From an uncultured SAR86 cluster bacterium (GTDB lineage: Bacteria; Pseudomonadota; Gammaproteobacteria; Magnimaribacterales; D2472), in assembly GCA_902627055.1 (NCBI GenBank), contig CACOHS010000001.1, forward strand, positions 212,422-276,421: 64,000 nt of DNA. Direction: 5' to 3'. This document shows positions 17,605 to 26,254 of the stretch, in pieces. The notes beneath the pieces were generated by a model, which was given only the letters and a program-made list of their open reading frames with translations, was not told where the DNA came from and searched no databases. Positions within the stretch are counted from its first letter, which is position 1, and every line of letters starts with the position of its first letter. The position numbers and the translations under genes were made by a program.

Positions 17605-18150
17605 CTAATCAAAAAGCATCTGTTTATAAAGCTTTAGTTCATTTATTGATTCTTTGATGTCATCTTTTGCTCTATGAGAGCCTTTTTTTTCATATGTTTG
17701 GGCATCATTCATCCATCTTGAAATAAGTTCTTTAACCGAGGAAACATCCACGTGCCTATAATGAAAGTAAGATTCTAAATCCGGCATGTACTTAGCTAAA
17801 AATCTTCTGTCATGTGAAACAGTATTTCCACACATTGGAGATTTCTTATTACCCACATACTTCGAAATAAATTCCAAAGTCTCTATCTCTGCTGCTTGCT
17901 CAGTAATACTGCTCTCCAAAACAGATTTAATTAATCCAGAATTTCCATGTTGCTTGGTATTCCATTCATCCATGTTATCCATAAGTTCTTTTGGCTGATT
18001 GATAACGAGATTAGGGCCTTCAGCGACAATGGTAAGATTACTATCGGTAATGATGGTGGCAATTTCTATGATCCTTTCGTTTTCAGGATCCAATCCTGTC
18101 ATCTCTAGATCGATCCAGACTAGGTTTTGGTTTGATTTTTGAGTAGACAT
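17605..18150 (-). CDS. orn: oligoribonuclease
   Basis: This 181-residue DEDDh 3'-5' exonuclease degrades di- to pentanucleotides to mononucleotides, including linear products of c-di-GMP breakdown. The catalytic motifs are WIDLEMTGLDPENERIIEIA (DxE), GNTVSHDRRFLAKYMPDL and HRAKDDIKESI (H...D). The length equals that of E. coli Orn. It is divergent from rsgA across about 25-40 bases, the same arrangement as in E. coli. Confidence 0.97.
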   Translation of the reverse strand: MSTQKSNQNLVWIDLEMTGLDPENERIIEIATIITDSNLTIVAEGPNLVINQPKELMDNMDEWNTKQHGNSGLIKSVLESSITEQAAEIETLEFISKYVGNKKSPMCGNTVSHDRRFLAKYMPDLESYFHYRHVDVSSVKELISRWMNDAQTYEKKGSHRAKDDIKESINELKLYKQMLFD

Positions 18151-18192
18151 AAATCTTGTTAAATTTTTACTATAGTGTATTTTGAGCCCAAG

Positions 18193-19062
18193 ATGTTAAA
18201 AGTTCAAACCGGTCAAATAGTAGAGTTCTACTCAAACTCTTGTTTGGTGTTGGCAAATGGCAAAAATTTTAAATGCAAGATACAAGGTAGAATCAATCTT
18301 GTTGTCGGAGATTTTGTTGAAATAGAACCATTAATGGGAGCCGATAATTTTCAAGCATTAGTAAAAAAGAGGCTAGCTAGGTCATCAATTCTTTACAAAT
18401 CCAGAGAAAATAAAAAAAAACCCATTGCTTCAAATATTTCTCATATTGGAATCTTAGTAACTAAAAGTCCTAAGACAGGCCTGGACTTTATTGATAAATG
18501 GATAGCTATTTCCATTAACGCATCGATTAAGCCTTTCATCGTATTTAATAAAATAGATTCACTAGAAGAAAATGCATTCTCGAAAGAGAAGAATATCTAT
18601 GAAAATATAGGAATAAAAGCGTTTGAAATTTCTGCAAAATTTTCAACACATTTAAACTACCTAGAAGAATTTCTTACAAAAAAAACTACCATATTTGTTG
18701 GTAATTCTGGCTCTGGGAAATCAACCCTTGCTTCAGCTATTACTGGAAAAGAAATTCTATCTAGAGATTTGTCTAACAATCAAGGGGTTCACACAACCTC
18801 TGTTTCAACTCTATATAGTACTAATGATATGCAGCTTATTGACTCTCCCGGAGTAAGAGATGTAAGCCTGGATCATTTAGAGCCAAAGAAAATTATTCGA
18901 GGTTTTGCAGAAATATTTAATTTTTCAAAAAAGTGTGAATTTCCAAATTGTAATCATAAAAATGATCAAGGATGTGCAGTAATGGAGGCATTAAGAAATG
19001 GCGAAATTGAAGAAAGTAGATACAATAATTTTATAGTTTTAAGTCAAAAAAAAATTAAATGA
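18193..19062 (+). CDS. rsgA: ribosome small-subunit biogenesis GTPase RsgA
   Basis: This circularly permuted GTPase matures the 30S subunit. An OB-fold (LKVQTGQIVEFYSNSCLVLA) comes first. Then G4 (VFNKIDS) precedes G1 (GNSGSGKSTLASAI) and G3 (LIDSPGVRD), and the zinc motif CEFPNCNHKNDQGCAV comes last. The frame is open from a GTG at 18175 (six extra residues). I place the start at the ATG at 18193 because the OB-fold begins there; neither start has a good Shine-Dalgarno. At 289 residues it is shorter than E. coli's 350, mainly from lacking the basic N-terminal extension. Confidence 0.93.
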   Translation: MLKVQTGQIVEFYSNSCLVLANGKNFKCKIQGRINLVVGDFVEIEPLMGADNFQALVKKRLARSSILYKSRENKKKPIASNISHIGILVTKSPKTGLDFIDKWIAISINASIKPFIVFNKIDSLEENAFSKEKNIYENIGIKAFEISAKFSTHLNYLEEFLTKKTTIFVGNSGSGKSTLASAITGKEILSRDLSNNQGVHTTSVSTLYSTNDMQLIDSPGVRDVSLDHLEPKKIIRGFAEIFNFSKKCEFPNCNHKNDQGCAVMEALRNGEIEESRYNNFIVLSQKKIK

Positions 19063-19793
19063 ATGATAAAACACATTTTGGCTTCCAAGAGGTTGAGATA
19101 AGCAAGAAAGCGGAGCATGTTGGCGATGTTTTTCATTCCGTTGCTGAAGAGTATGATTTGATGAATGATGTGATGTCATTTGGTCTTCATAGGCTGTGGA
19201 AGAAAATCCTTATTGAGCTTGCTGAGCTAAATGGAAACTCTGTAGTGCTTGATATTGCAAGTGGAACTGCTGATATACCCAAACTTATCAGTGAAGAATT
19301 TAAATCTGCATCAATCCATGTAACTGATATCAATGCATCAATGCTTGTTAGGGGGAGGGAGAGATCTCTAAATGAGAATTTTTTTCATAATTGTGCTTTT
19401 GTTTTAGCATCAGGTGAAGAGCTTCCTTATCAAGATAATTCTTTTGATTTAGTGACAGTTGGATTTGGGATTAGAAATTTCACCGATAAACTAAATGGAT
19501 TGAAAGAGATGAGAAGAGTTTTGAGACCAAATGGTACTTTATTAATTTTAGAATTTTCAAAACCAACGAATTCTTTTTTTTCTAAAATATATGACTGGTA
19601 TTCATTTAAAATAATCCCTAAATTAGGAAGTTTTTTTGCAAATGACTCTGAGAGTTACCAATATCTTGCTGAATCAATCAGGATGCATCCAGACCAAGAA
19701 GAATTGAGAAATATGATCTTAGATGCAGGATTTGAGAAATGTAAATTTTACAATCTACAAAATGGGATCGTAGCAATTCATCAAGCAAAATAA
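19059..19793 (+). CDS. ubiE: ubiquinone/menaquinone C-methyltransferase
   Basis: This 244-residue SAM-dependent methyltransferase acts on the ring carbon of demethoxyubiquinol. The N-terminal signature is HVGDVFHSVAEEYDLMNDVMS, the SAM-binding motif I is VLDIASGTADIPK, and GFGIRNFTDK matches the family. It overlaps rsgA by 4 bases and leads the run ubiE-ubiJ-ubiB-tatA-tatB-tatC, the classic enterobacterial order. Translational coupling through the chain is likely. Confidence 0.97.
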   Translation: MNDKTHFGFQEVEISKKAEHVGDVFHSVAEEYDLMNDVMSFGLHRLWKKILIELAELNGNSVVLDIASGTADIPKLISEEFKSASIHVTDINASMLVRGRERSLNENFFHNCAFVLASGEELPYQDNSFDLVTVGFGIRNFTDKLNGLKEMRRVLRPNGTLLILEFSKPTNSFFSKIYDWYSFKIIPKLGSFFANDSESYQYLAESIRMHPDQEELRNMILDAGFEKCKFYNLQNGIVAIHQAK

Positions 19794-20291
19794 ATGAGCA
19801 TATCGCTGAATAAACTTTTCATGGAGATAAGCTCTGTATCTCCAGGCCTCTTGAAAAAGGTTGAGGGCTTATATCCTTTGAAATTTAATATTGAGATTTC
19901 TGCTTTGCCAGATGTTTCTTTGACCTTGAGTAGCGATGATCAAAAACTTAATTTTTTTAAACATCAAGATCCACAATTTTCGCTGAGATTAGATATTTTT
20001 GAAGCACTAAATGCCTTGAAAAACAAACAGGTCCCAACAAAATGTATTTCAGGTGACATTGAAACTGCTATTGTATTTTTTGGAGCAATTGCAAATTCCG
20101 ACATTGATATTGAGTTTCTTGTTTATAAATATTTTGGAGATATTCCTACTATACTGTTAAAAAAAATGTTTGTTAAATCCTCAAAAAAAGAGTCCATAGA
20201 AGATAATGATCAAATAAATAAGCTTCTTAAGTCCTTAAGAGATATCTCGATAAGGCTTGACAGAATCGAACAAGAATTTTCTAATCAATGA
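19794..20291 (+). CDS. ubiJ: ubiquinone biosynthesis accessory factor UbiJ
   Basis: This 165-residue protein has an SCP2-like lipid-binding domain (about 25-110; FNIEISALPDVSLTLSSDDQ, KCISGDIETAIVFFGAI) and a C-terminal coiled coil (KLLKSLRDISIRLDRIEQEF). In E. coli UbiJ binds the polyprenyl intermediates and with UbiK organises the soluble Ubi complex. It is shorter than E. coli's 201. It begins immediately after the ubiE stop and overlaps ubiB by 4 bases. Sequence similarity in this family is low, so the call rests on fold pattern plus position. Confidence 0.88.
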   Translation: MSISLNKLFMEISSVSPGLLKKVEGLYPLKFNIEISALPDVSLTLSSDDQKLNFFKHQDPQFSLRLDIFEALNALKNKQVPTKCISGDIETAIVFFGAIANSDIDIEFLVYKYFGDIPTILLKKMFVKSSKKESIEDNDQINKLLKSLRDISIRLDRIEQEFSNQ

Positions 20292-21856
20292 ATATTATTC
20301 TTTCAATATTAGACTGCCTAAAAATTGTTATCCAATCTCTAAGATTTAGCGTTATCAATATTCCAATTGAAAACAGCAACTCTTTACTCATTCGAATTCT
20401 TGGATTTTTAAATCCTTTTTTTATTTTTAATCGCAATATTCCACAAGGACTTAGGATAAAAAATTTTTTAGAAAGCCTTGGTCCCATGTTTATAAAATTC
20501 GGTCAATTGTTATCAACAAGAACTGACGTTGTTCCTTTAAATATAACCTCACATTTAAAAGAACTCACAGATCAATGTAAGCCCTTTTCAACGACCGAAG
20601 CAAAAGAAATTATTGAAAAAAGTTTAAACATAAAAATTGACGAAATATTTGAAGATTTTGAAGAAATTCCATTGGCTGCAGCCTCTCTAGCTCAAGTCCA
20701 CAAAGCAAAGCTCAAAACAACAAATGAAAAAGTAGTAATAAAAGTTTTAAGGCCTGGAATTCATAAGAAAGTTAAAAGAAATGTTAGGGTGATGAGAACT
20801 GCAGGTTTTTTAGTGAACTTTTTCTATCAAGACAGCAGTAGATTAAAACTAAATAATGTAATTGATGATTATGAAAAAACAATTTTTAGAGAATTAGACT
20901 TAAAAGTTGAAGCAGCAAATACAACAGTTACCAAGAAAAACTTTACTGATTCTGATTTGCTTTTTATTCCAAAAGTTTTTTGGGACTATACAAGAGTAAA
21001 TGTTTTAACACTTGAGGAAATTGATGGCATAGCTTGCACAGATATCGATTCAATGGATGAGCTTGGCATAGATAGAAAAGTTCTAGCAGAAAATGGAGTA
21101 AAAATTTTTCTGGATCAAGTTTTTAGGGATAATTTTTTTCATGCAGACATGCATCCTGGAAATATATTTGTCAGTAAGAAAAATATTGAGCAGCCAAGTT
21201 ATATAGCTATTGATTGTGCAATAGTAGGCTCGCTTAGTAGAGAGGATCAATACAACCTAGCAAGGATGCTCCAAGCAACTTTGAAACAAGACTACGAAAA
21301 GCTTTCCGAACTTTTTATAGGAGCAGGGTGGGTGTCTAGTCAAACAAATAAGGCAGAATTAGAGCAAGCATTAAGAGCTACATGTGAGCCAATTTTTGAA
21401 AAGCCCCTTTCCGAAATAGAATTTGGAAGTCTATTGCTCTATTTATTTGATTCAACTCGACAGTTTGGCTTGTCAGTCCAGCCATCCTTGATTCTTCTGC
21501 AAAAAACACTTATTCACATTGAGGGTATGGGAAGAGAAATATATAAGGACCTTGATTTTTGGGGTTTAGCAGAACCTTATTTGGATCAATGGATCAATAA
21601 ACAATTTAGCCCAATCAAGTTAAAAGAATTTATAGAAAATAACCAATATGAAATTCTAGAAAAAGCATCCTCATTTCCAGGAGAAATTTTTGATCTTCTT
21701 GATAACATTAAATTCTTAGCTAATGATGGCAAAAAAAATGCTGAATTAGTAAAAATTCTTGAAACTGGACTTCAAAATCAGCGAAAATGGCAAAATCTAA
21801 CTATACTTATTTTAATAGGCATTATTATGTATCTTCTTGGAACAATGTTGTCATGA
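20288..21856 (+). CDS. ubiB: ubiquinone biosynthesis regulatory kinase-like protein UbiB
   Basis: This 522-residue member of the ABC1/ADCK/UbiB atypical kinase family is needed for ubiquinone synthesis. Family hallmarks are the KxGQ motif (MFIKFGQLLSTRTD), the Ala-rich loop in place of a P-loop (AAASLAQVHKA) and the catalytic segment FFHADMHPGNIFV. A hydrophobic C-terminal segment (LTILILIGIIMYLLGTML) anchors it to the inner membrane. E. coli UbiB is 546 long. The gene ends about 16 bases before tatA. Confidence 0.96.
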   Translation: MNIILSILDCLKIVIQSLRFSVINIPIENSNSLLIRILGFLNPFFIFNRNIPQGLRIKNFLESLGPMFIKFGQLLSTRTDVVPLNITSHLKELTDQCKPFSTTEAKEIIEKSLNIKIDEIFEDFEEIPLAAASLAQVHKAKLKTTNEKVVIKVLRPGIHKKVKRNVRVMRTAGFLVNFFYQDSSRLKLNNVIDDYEKTIFRELDLKVEAANTTVTKKNFTDSDLLFIPKVFWDYTRVNVLTLEEIDGIACTDIDSMDELGIDRKVLAENGVKIFLDQVFRDNFFHADMHPGNIFVSKKNIEQPSYIAIDCAIVGSLSREDQYNLARMLQATLKQDYEKLSELFIGAGWVSSQTNKAELEQALRATCEPIFEKPLSEIEFGSLLLYLFDSTRQFGLSVQPSLILLQKTLIHIEGMGREIYKDLDFWGLAEPYLDQWINKQFSPIKLKEFIENNQYEILEKASSFPGEIFDLLDNIKFLANDGKKNAELVKILETGLQNQRKWQNLTILILIGIIMYLLGTMLS

Positions 21857-21872
21857 AGGATGGGAGAAAATT

Positions 21873-22058
21873 ATGGGAATAGGCGGAATAAGTTTTTGGC
21901 AAATACTAATTATATTAGTTGTGATACTCGTTCTATTTGGTGGGAAGAAAATTAGAACTATGGGATCTGATTTAGGTGAGGGACTAAAGGGATTTAAGAA
22001 GGCCATAAAAGATGAAGATGCAGATAAAGAATCTGAATCTAAAAAAGACGATCAATAA
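21873..22058 (+). CDS. tatA: Sec-independent translocase subunit TatA
   Basis: This 61-residue protein has one N-terminal membrane helix (SFWQILIILVVILVLFGG), the FG hinge, an amphipathic helix (LGEGLKGFKKAIKDE) and an acidic/basic tail. TatA polymerises to move folded twin-arginine substrates. The frame is open further upstream, but the start is set at the ATG preceded by an AAGGATGGGAG ribosome site, because MGIGGISF is the family N-terminus. It sits directly before tatB and tatC. Confidence 0.96.
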   Translation: MGIGGISFWQILIILVVILVLFGGKKIRTMGSDLGEGLKGFKKAIKDEDADKESESKKDDQ

Positions 22059-22061
22059 AAA

Positions 22062-22307
22062 TTGTTACAAATAGGATTCCTTGAGATATTGATTATCCTG
22101 CTTGTTGGGATAGTCCTAATTGGTCCAGAACAACTGCCTGGCTTCGTAAAATCTTTAATGAAAGCCCTTACTAGATTTCAAAACAAATTATTTGAATTTA
22201 GATCCTCTATAGAAAGAGATATTGGCGCTGAAGAACTTAAGCAAGATATTTTTAATGAGCTTAAAATGGAAGAATTTAAGAAGGAAGAAGATGAGCGATC
22301 CAAATGA
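22062..22307 (+). CDS. tatB: Sec-independent translocase subunit TatB
   Basis: This 81-residue protein starts at a TTG three bases after the tatA stop. The N-terminus IGFLEILIILLVGIVLIGPEQLP is typical of TatB (quoted in part: GIVLIGPEQLPG), with the invariant Glu at position 8 of the first helix and the GPxxLP hinge. It is much shorter than E. coli TatB (171), lacking the extended C-terminal region. TatB with TatC forms the receptor for twin-arginine signals. The end overlaps tatC by 17 bases. Confidence 0.93.
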   Translation: MLQIGFLEILIILLVGIVLIGPEQLPGFVKSLMKALTRFQNKLFEFRSSIERDIGAEELKQDIFNELKMEEFKKEEDERSK

Positions 22308-23007
22308 GATGTCCTATATTGAGCATTTAAAAGAATTACGCTCGAGAATAATCAGAATGTTTTTTTTCTCTGGCTTGATCCTTTTATGTTGCCTTCCCTT
22401 TACTAATATTATTTATCTGTTCGTTTCTTCGCCAATGATTGACCTTCTGCCTTCCGGAAGCTCTATGATTGCTACTGAGGTAGCCTCACCCTTCATCGCT
22501 CCACTGAGAATAACTGTTTATACTGCGTTATTAATATCTGTTCCTTATTTTTTTATTGAGCTATGGGGTTTTATCTCTCCAGGATTGTATAAAAAAGAAA
22601 AAGCTTTTGTTATACCTCTTATCATCTCTTCGATCATTCTTTTTTATACTGGGATCGTATTTGCATACTTGGTTGTTAATCCAATTATTTTAAGTTTCTT
22701 TATTTCAGCAGCCCCAGATTCTATTCAGGTGATGACAGATATTAATAAATACTTAGATTTTATTTTGAAATTATTCTTTGCTTTTGGTATTGCTTTTGAA
22801 ATTCCAATAGCCACATTTCTTGTTATCAATACAGGGTTAATTTCTAAAGATCGAATAAAAAAATTGAGGCCATATTTAATTATTAGTTTTTTTGTTGTGG
22901 GAATGTTTCTAACTCCTCCAGATATCTTTTCTCAGTTATTTCTAGCCATACCAATGTGGCTTCTTTTTGAGTTAGGGTTACTAATATCTAGGGATCCAAC
23001 AAATTAA
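22291..23007 (+). CDS. tatC: Sec-independent translocase subunit TatC
   Basis: This 238-residue protein has six predicted membrane helices, starting MSYIEHLKELRSRIIR (the conserved HLxELRxR motif that contacts Tat signals). FFIELWGFISPGLYKKEK is the conserved first cytoplasmic loop, and a conserved Glu follows in FAFGIAFEIPI. The ATG lies within tatB after an AAGGAAG ribosome site; an in-frame upstream ATG is rejected because it adds non-family residues. A possible client, PhoD, is encoded 5 kb upstream. The stop shares TTAA with the convergent LOG gene. Confidence 0.96.
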   Translation: MSDPNEMSYIEHLKELRSRIIRMFFFSGLILLCCLPFTNIIYLFVSSPMIDLLPSGSSMIATEVASPFIAPLRITVYTALLISVPYFFIELWGFISPGLYKKEKAFVIPLIISSIILFYTGIVFAYLVVNPIILSFFISAAPDSIQVMTDINKYLDFILKLFFAFGIAFEIPIATFLVINTGLISKDRIKKLRPYLIISFFVVGMFLTPPDIFSQLFLAIPMWLLFELGLLISRDPTN

Positions 23008-23606
23008 TCTTTTGGAAAATCAACGTTTAGTCTTTCTATCCAGGTGTCCGATGAGGGCATTTTAGCTGACAAGATCATTTCTAAGAGATCTTTAGGATTT
23101 TTACTAACATGGATTTGTCTTTGATTTTCTTGAGATACAAACTCATCATCCACTGAACGTTGGAACCAATCTAAAAAACCATTGTAGTAACCATTGGTAT
23201 TCAATAAACCAACTGGTTTATTAATTCCTCCTAATTGATTGCTTACCATAACTTCAAGCAGCTCATCCATTGAGCCCACTCCTCCGGGTAACACAATAAA
23301 TGCATCGCTCATCTCTAAAAATTTTTCTTTTCTTTCAAATAGCGAATGAGTAATGATAATTTCATTTATGTTAGGGTTTGTTAATTCAAATTCATGCAGT
23401 GACTTTAGAGTGATTCCTGTAGCAGTTCCGCCATGCTTAATTGCTGTATCAGCAACGATCTTCATTAAACCAACATTACCGCCACCAAAGATTACTTCAA
23501 GACCTTTTTCAGCAATCAACATACCGATTTGCTCTGCAGCAGTTTTGTAATTAGGGGATTTGCCGACATGTGCGCCACAGAAAACAGATATTTTTTTGAT
23601 TGTCAT
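23004..23606 (-). CDS. LOG family nucleotide phosphoribohydrolase
   Basis: This 200-residue Rossmann-fold protein of the TIGR00730/LOG family has GGGNVGLMKIVADTA at about 41 and LPGGVGSMDELLEV, a Ser version of PGGxGTxxE, near 105. The family cleaves the N-glycosidic bond of nucleoside monophosphates and in some bacteria and plants releases cytokinins; in most bacteria the substrate is unknown. Its start overlaps the acyl-CoA dehydrogenase stop by 4 bases, so the two are probably co-transcribed. Confidence 0.9.
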   Translation of the reverse strand: MTIKKISVFCGAHVGKSPNYKTAAEQIGMLIAEKGLEVIFGGGNVGLMKIVADTAIKHGGTATGITLKSLHEFELTNPNINEIIITHSLFERKEKFLEMSDAFIVLPGGVGSMDELLEVMVSNQLGGINKPVGLLNTNGYYNGFLDWFQRSVDDEFVSQENQRQIHVSKNPKDLLEMILSAKMPSSDTWIERLNVDFPKD

Positions 23607-24775
23607 GAAGGTAAGCCTAGAATGTGTTTAGAAATTATATTGAGCTGAACCTCAGAACTTCCTCCGGCAATAGTGTAGGCCTTTGAATAAAAAAAAGATT
23701 TAGCTATTTCTTTTTTTATGCCGCTACTGTTTTCAACAGCTTCTAACCCTCCGGCGCCAAGACTTGCTACATTTAGCTCCCATCTTGCTTGAGTCTCCTC
23801 TGTACTAATGTACTTCAATGAGAGCGCAGCAGGTGAAAAACCATTCTTTGATTCAATCTGAGTTCTTGCCATAGTTAAATCAATTAAATGATTGCGCATC
23901 TCGTGTTTTTTTATTTTTTTAAGCAAATTAAGTTGTCCTGGAGCATTTAAAGCATCGCTAGTTTTAAAGGTTTCAATGGGCTCGATATCGACTGCCCCTT
24001 CGCTACCCATATCTGCCATCATGGTTCTCTCAAATTCAAGCAATCTTTTTGCAACTTTCCATCCATCATTTTCATCAGCGATTCTGTGGGACTCGCTAGC
24101 TTTTACATCATCAAAAAAAACCTGACAAAAGGGTGATTGTCCACTTAGTAATTTGATTGGCTTAATGTCAATCTTGGGTTGTTTTAAATTTATTAAAATA
24201 AAAGATATGCCGGCTTGTTTCTTTTCTGTTTTTGCGGTTCTTACCAAACAATACATCCAATCTGCCTTATTCGCCTCTGATGTCCAGATTTTAGATCCGT
24301 TAATAATATATTCACCATCTATTAATTTTGCGGTAGTTGAAAGATTAGCTAAATCTGAACCAGCGCCAGGCTCAGAAAAGCCTTGGCACCACCAAATTTC
24401 TCCTCTTGAAATTTTAGGCAAAAACTCTTTTTTTTGATCTTCGGTTCCAAACTCTAAGATCACTGGTCCAAGCATTGAGATGCCAAAGTTAATTTGTGCT
24501 GGACGGCAGCCGAAAAATTTGAGGCGACTTTTTAAAATTTTTGATTCTTCAAATGATAACCCTCCACCGCCATATTCCACTGGCCATTCAGGAGTACACC
24601 ATCCTTTTGACACCATTGCATCAAACCATACCCTAGAATCATGAGAAGGAAATTCAATACTTGAGGAAGCCCACACTTGCTCGCTTACAGGCATTGGAGT
24701 TCTCATAGACTGAGGACAATTATCTTTTATCCATGCATCGACTTCTTTTGTAAAGCTAGTTAATTTTTTTTCCAT
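23603..24775 (-). CDS. acyl-CoA dehydrogenase family protein
   Basis: This 390-residue flavoprotein has the standard ACAD layout: N-terminal helices, a middle beta domain (WWCQGFSEPGAGSDLANLSTTA, quoted in part: CQGFSEPGAGSDLANL; NGSKIWTSEANKADW) and a C-terminal helical domain with YTIAGGSSEVQLNIISKHIL. The family oxidises acyl-CoA to enoyl-CoA and passes electrons to ETF. The catalytic base was not pinned down and the substrate is unknown. The frame extends 23 codons upstream into dtd; the ATG of MEKKLTSFTKEV is preferred because it falls 4 bases after the dtd stop. Confidence 0.9.
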   Translation of the reverse strand: MEKKLTSFTKEVDAWIKDNCPQSMRTPMPVSEQVWASSSIEFPSHDSRVWFDAMVSKGWCTPEWPVEYGGGGLSFEESKILKSRLKFFGCRPAQINFGISMLGPVILEFGTEDQKKEFLPKISRGEIWWCQGFSEPGAGSDLANLSTTAKLIDGEYIINGSKIWTSEANKADWMYCLVRTAKTEKKQAGISFILINLKQPKIDIKPIKLLSGQSPFCQVFFDDVKASESHRIADENDGWKVAKRLLEFERTMMADMGSEGAVDIEPIETFKTSDALNAPGQLNLLKKIKKHEMRNHLIDLTMARTQIESKNGFSPAALSLKYISTEETQARWELNVASLGAGGLEAVENSSGIKKEIAKSFFYSKAYTIAGGSSEVQLNIISKHILGLPS

Positions 24776-24779
24776 AGTT

Positions 24780-25217
24780 TTATATTTCAAACAAGAATGT
24801 AACTGGACCCTCATTAATAGACTGAATATCCATATCTGCTCCAAAAACTCCTGATTGAAAACGTATAGGAGAATCTGAAAGCCGTTTTAATAATAAATTA
24901 TAAAGGGAATTAGCATTCTTGGAATCCAATGCTCTATGAAAACTAGCTTTATTGCCTTTTTCTGTAACTGCCGCCAATGTAAATTGACTAATTATTAACA
25001 ACTCGCCCTCAACATTTTTTAGATTTAACGACATCTCATCATTTTCTCCACGAAAAATTGAAAAGCTTCCAATCTTATGAATAAATTTATCGATAACCTC
25101 ATCTTTATCGTCTATTTCAAAGCAGACGTAAGCTAAAATGCCTTTTTTTATTGAAGCATGAGTTTCATTATTAATAATAACTTTTGCAGATGAAACTCTC
25201 TGAGCTATTACTTTCAA
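24780..25217 (-). CDS. dtd: D-aminoacyl-tRNA deacylase
   Basis: This 145-residue protein recycles D-aminoacyl-tRNAs. Family motifs are the start MKVIAQRVSSAKV, the Ser-Gln-Phe-Thr-Leu motif (LLIISQFTLAA) and the Gly-cisPro-type loop INEGPVTFLFE. The length matches E. coli's 145. It lies between aldolase and acyl-CoA dehydrogenase genes on the same strand with short gaps (4 and 13 bases). Confidence 0.95.
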   Translation of the reverse strand: MKVIAQRVSSAKVIINNETHASIKKGILAYVCFEIDDKDEVIDKFIHKIGSFSIFRGENDEMSLNLKNVEGELLIISQFTLAAVTEKGNKASFHRALDSKNANSLYNLLLKRLSDSPIRFQSGVFGADMDIQSINEGPVTFLFEI

Positions 25218-25230
25218 CTATTTAATCAAA

Positions 25231-26241
25231 TTATTCTAAATCTAAGTTCCAAGCTCCATTTGCAGCAAGCTTATTCATCAAAGCTCTATGAGAAAGGGCT
25301 TCTTGAGCTTGAGGTACATTTTCCTCTTTTCCAAGCCATGCTTTTAGAGAAGGTTGCTGAAGAGCTCTTCCATAAGAAAAGCTTAGTTTCCAGGAAAATC
25401 CACCAATTTTATTCATGGCATCTAAATGAGCTGTAGCATTTACGTCAGATTGTCCCCCTGAAAGAAAAGTAATCCCGGGAAGATCTGATGGAACATTTTC
25501 CTTAAGGCATTGAACGGTCATTTCTGCCACCTCTTGAATTGATGCCTGAGGTTCAGCAATTGATCCAGAAGTTACCATGTTTGGTTTAAGAATTGTGCCT
25601 GCAATATTTACTCCTTGATCTTTTAAACATTTAAAAAGTGCACTCAATGATTTACTGGTTACCTCATAACACCTCTCAATTGTGTGATTACCATCCATCA
25701 AAACTTCGGGCTCAACCATGGGCACCATATTATTATCTTGAACAATTTTTGCGTATCTAGCTAGAGCTTCCATGTTGGCTTGAATACATGCATCTGTTGG
25801 AATGTCATCAGATATTTTAATGACCGCTCTCCATTTAGTAAATTTTGCGCCAAGCATGAAATATTCTTTGCATCTCTCGTCTAGTCCATCAAGCCCTTGT
25901 GTTAAAGTTTCTTCTGGCGATGAGTCTAAAGGTGCAAGGCCTTTATCGACTTTTATGCCTGGCAAAGCTCCTTGATTCTCAATCAATTCAATAAGGGGGG
26001 TTCCATCTTTAGCACTCTGTCTTATCGTTTCATCAAATAAAATTACGCCCCCGATATTGTCTTTCATCCCACTCGATCTAAATAGCATCTCTCTATAATC
26101 ACGCCTATTAGACTCAGTTGACTCGACTCCAATAGAATCAAATCGCTTCCCGCAGGTTGGATTACTCTCGTCTGCTGCCAAAATTCCTTTTCCATCTGAA
26201 ACGATATATTCAGCTATTTCTTCTAATGTATTAAATGACAT
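25231..26241 (-). CDS. fructose-bisphosphate aldolase, class I
   Basis: This 336-residue enzyme reversibly cleaves fructose-1,6-bisphosphate. The N-terminal GKGILAADESNPTCGKRF and the Schiff-base region GTILKPNMVTSG show a eukaryote-like class I (Lys-dependent, metal-free) aldolase, not the class II zinc enzyme more usual in bacteria. FLSGGQSDVNATAHLDAMN is the conserved phosphate-binding region. It lies 13 bases downstream of pgk; the order tkt-pgk-fba is a Calvin/gluconeogenic-style cluster. A ribosome site (GGGAG) precedes the ATG. Confidence 0.95.
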   Translation of the reverse strand: MSFNTLEEIAEYIVSDGKGILAADESNPTCGKRFDSIGVESTESNRRDYREMLFRSSGMKDNIGGVILFDETIRQSAKDGTPLIELIENQGALPGIKVDKGLAPLDSSPEETLTQGLDGLDERCKEYFMLGAKFTKWRAVIKISDDIPTDACIQANMEALARYAKIVQDNNMVPMVEPEVLMDGNHTIERCYEVTSKSLSALFKCLKDQGVNIAGTILKPNMVTSGSIAEPQASIQEVAEMTVQCLKENVPSDLPGITFLSGGQSDVNATAHLDAMNKIGGFSWKLSFSYGRALQQPSLKAWLGKEENVPQAQEALSHRALMNKLAANGAWNLDLE

Positions 26242-26254
26242 AATTCACTCCCTT

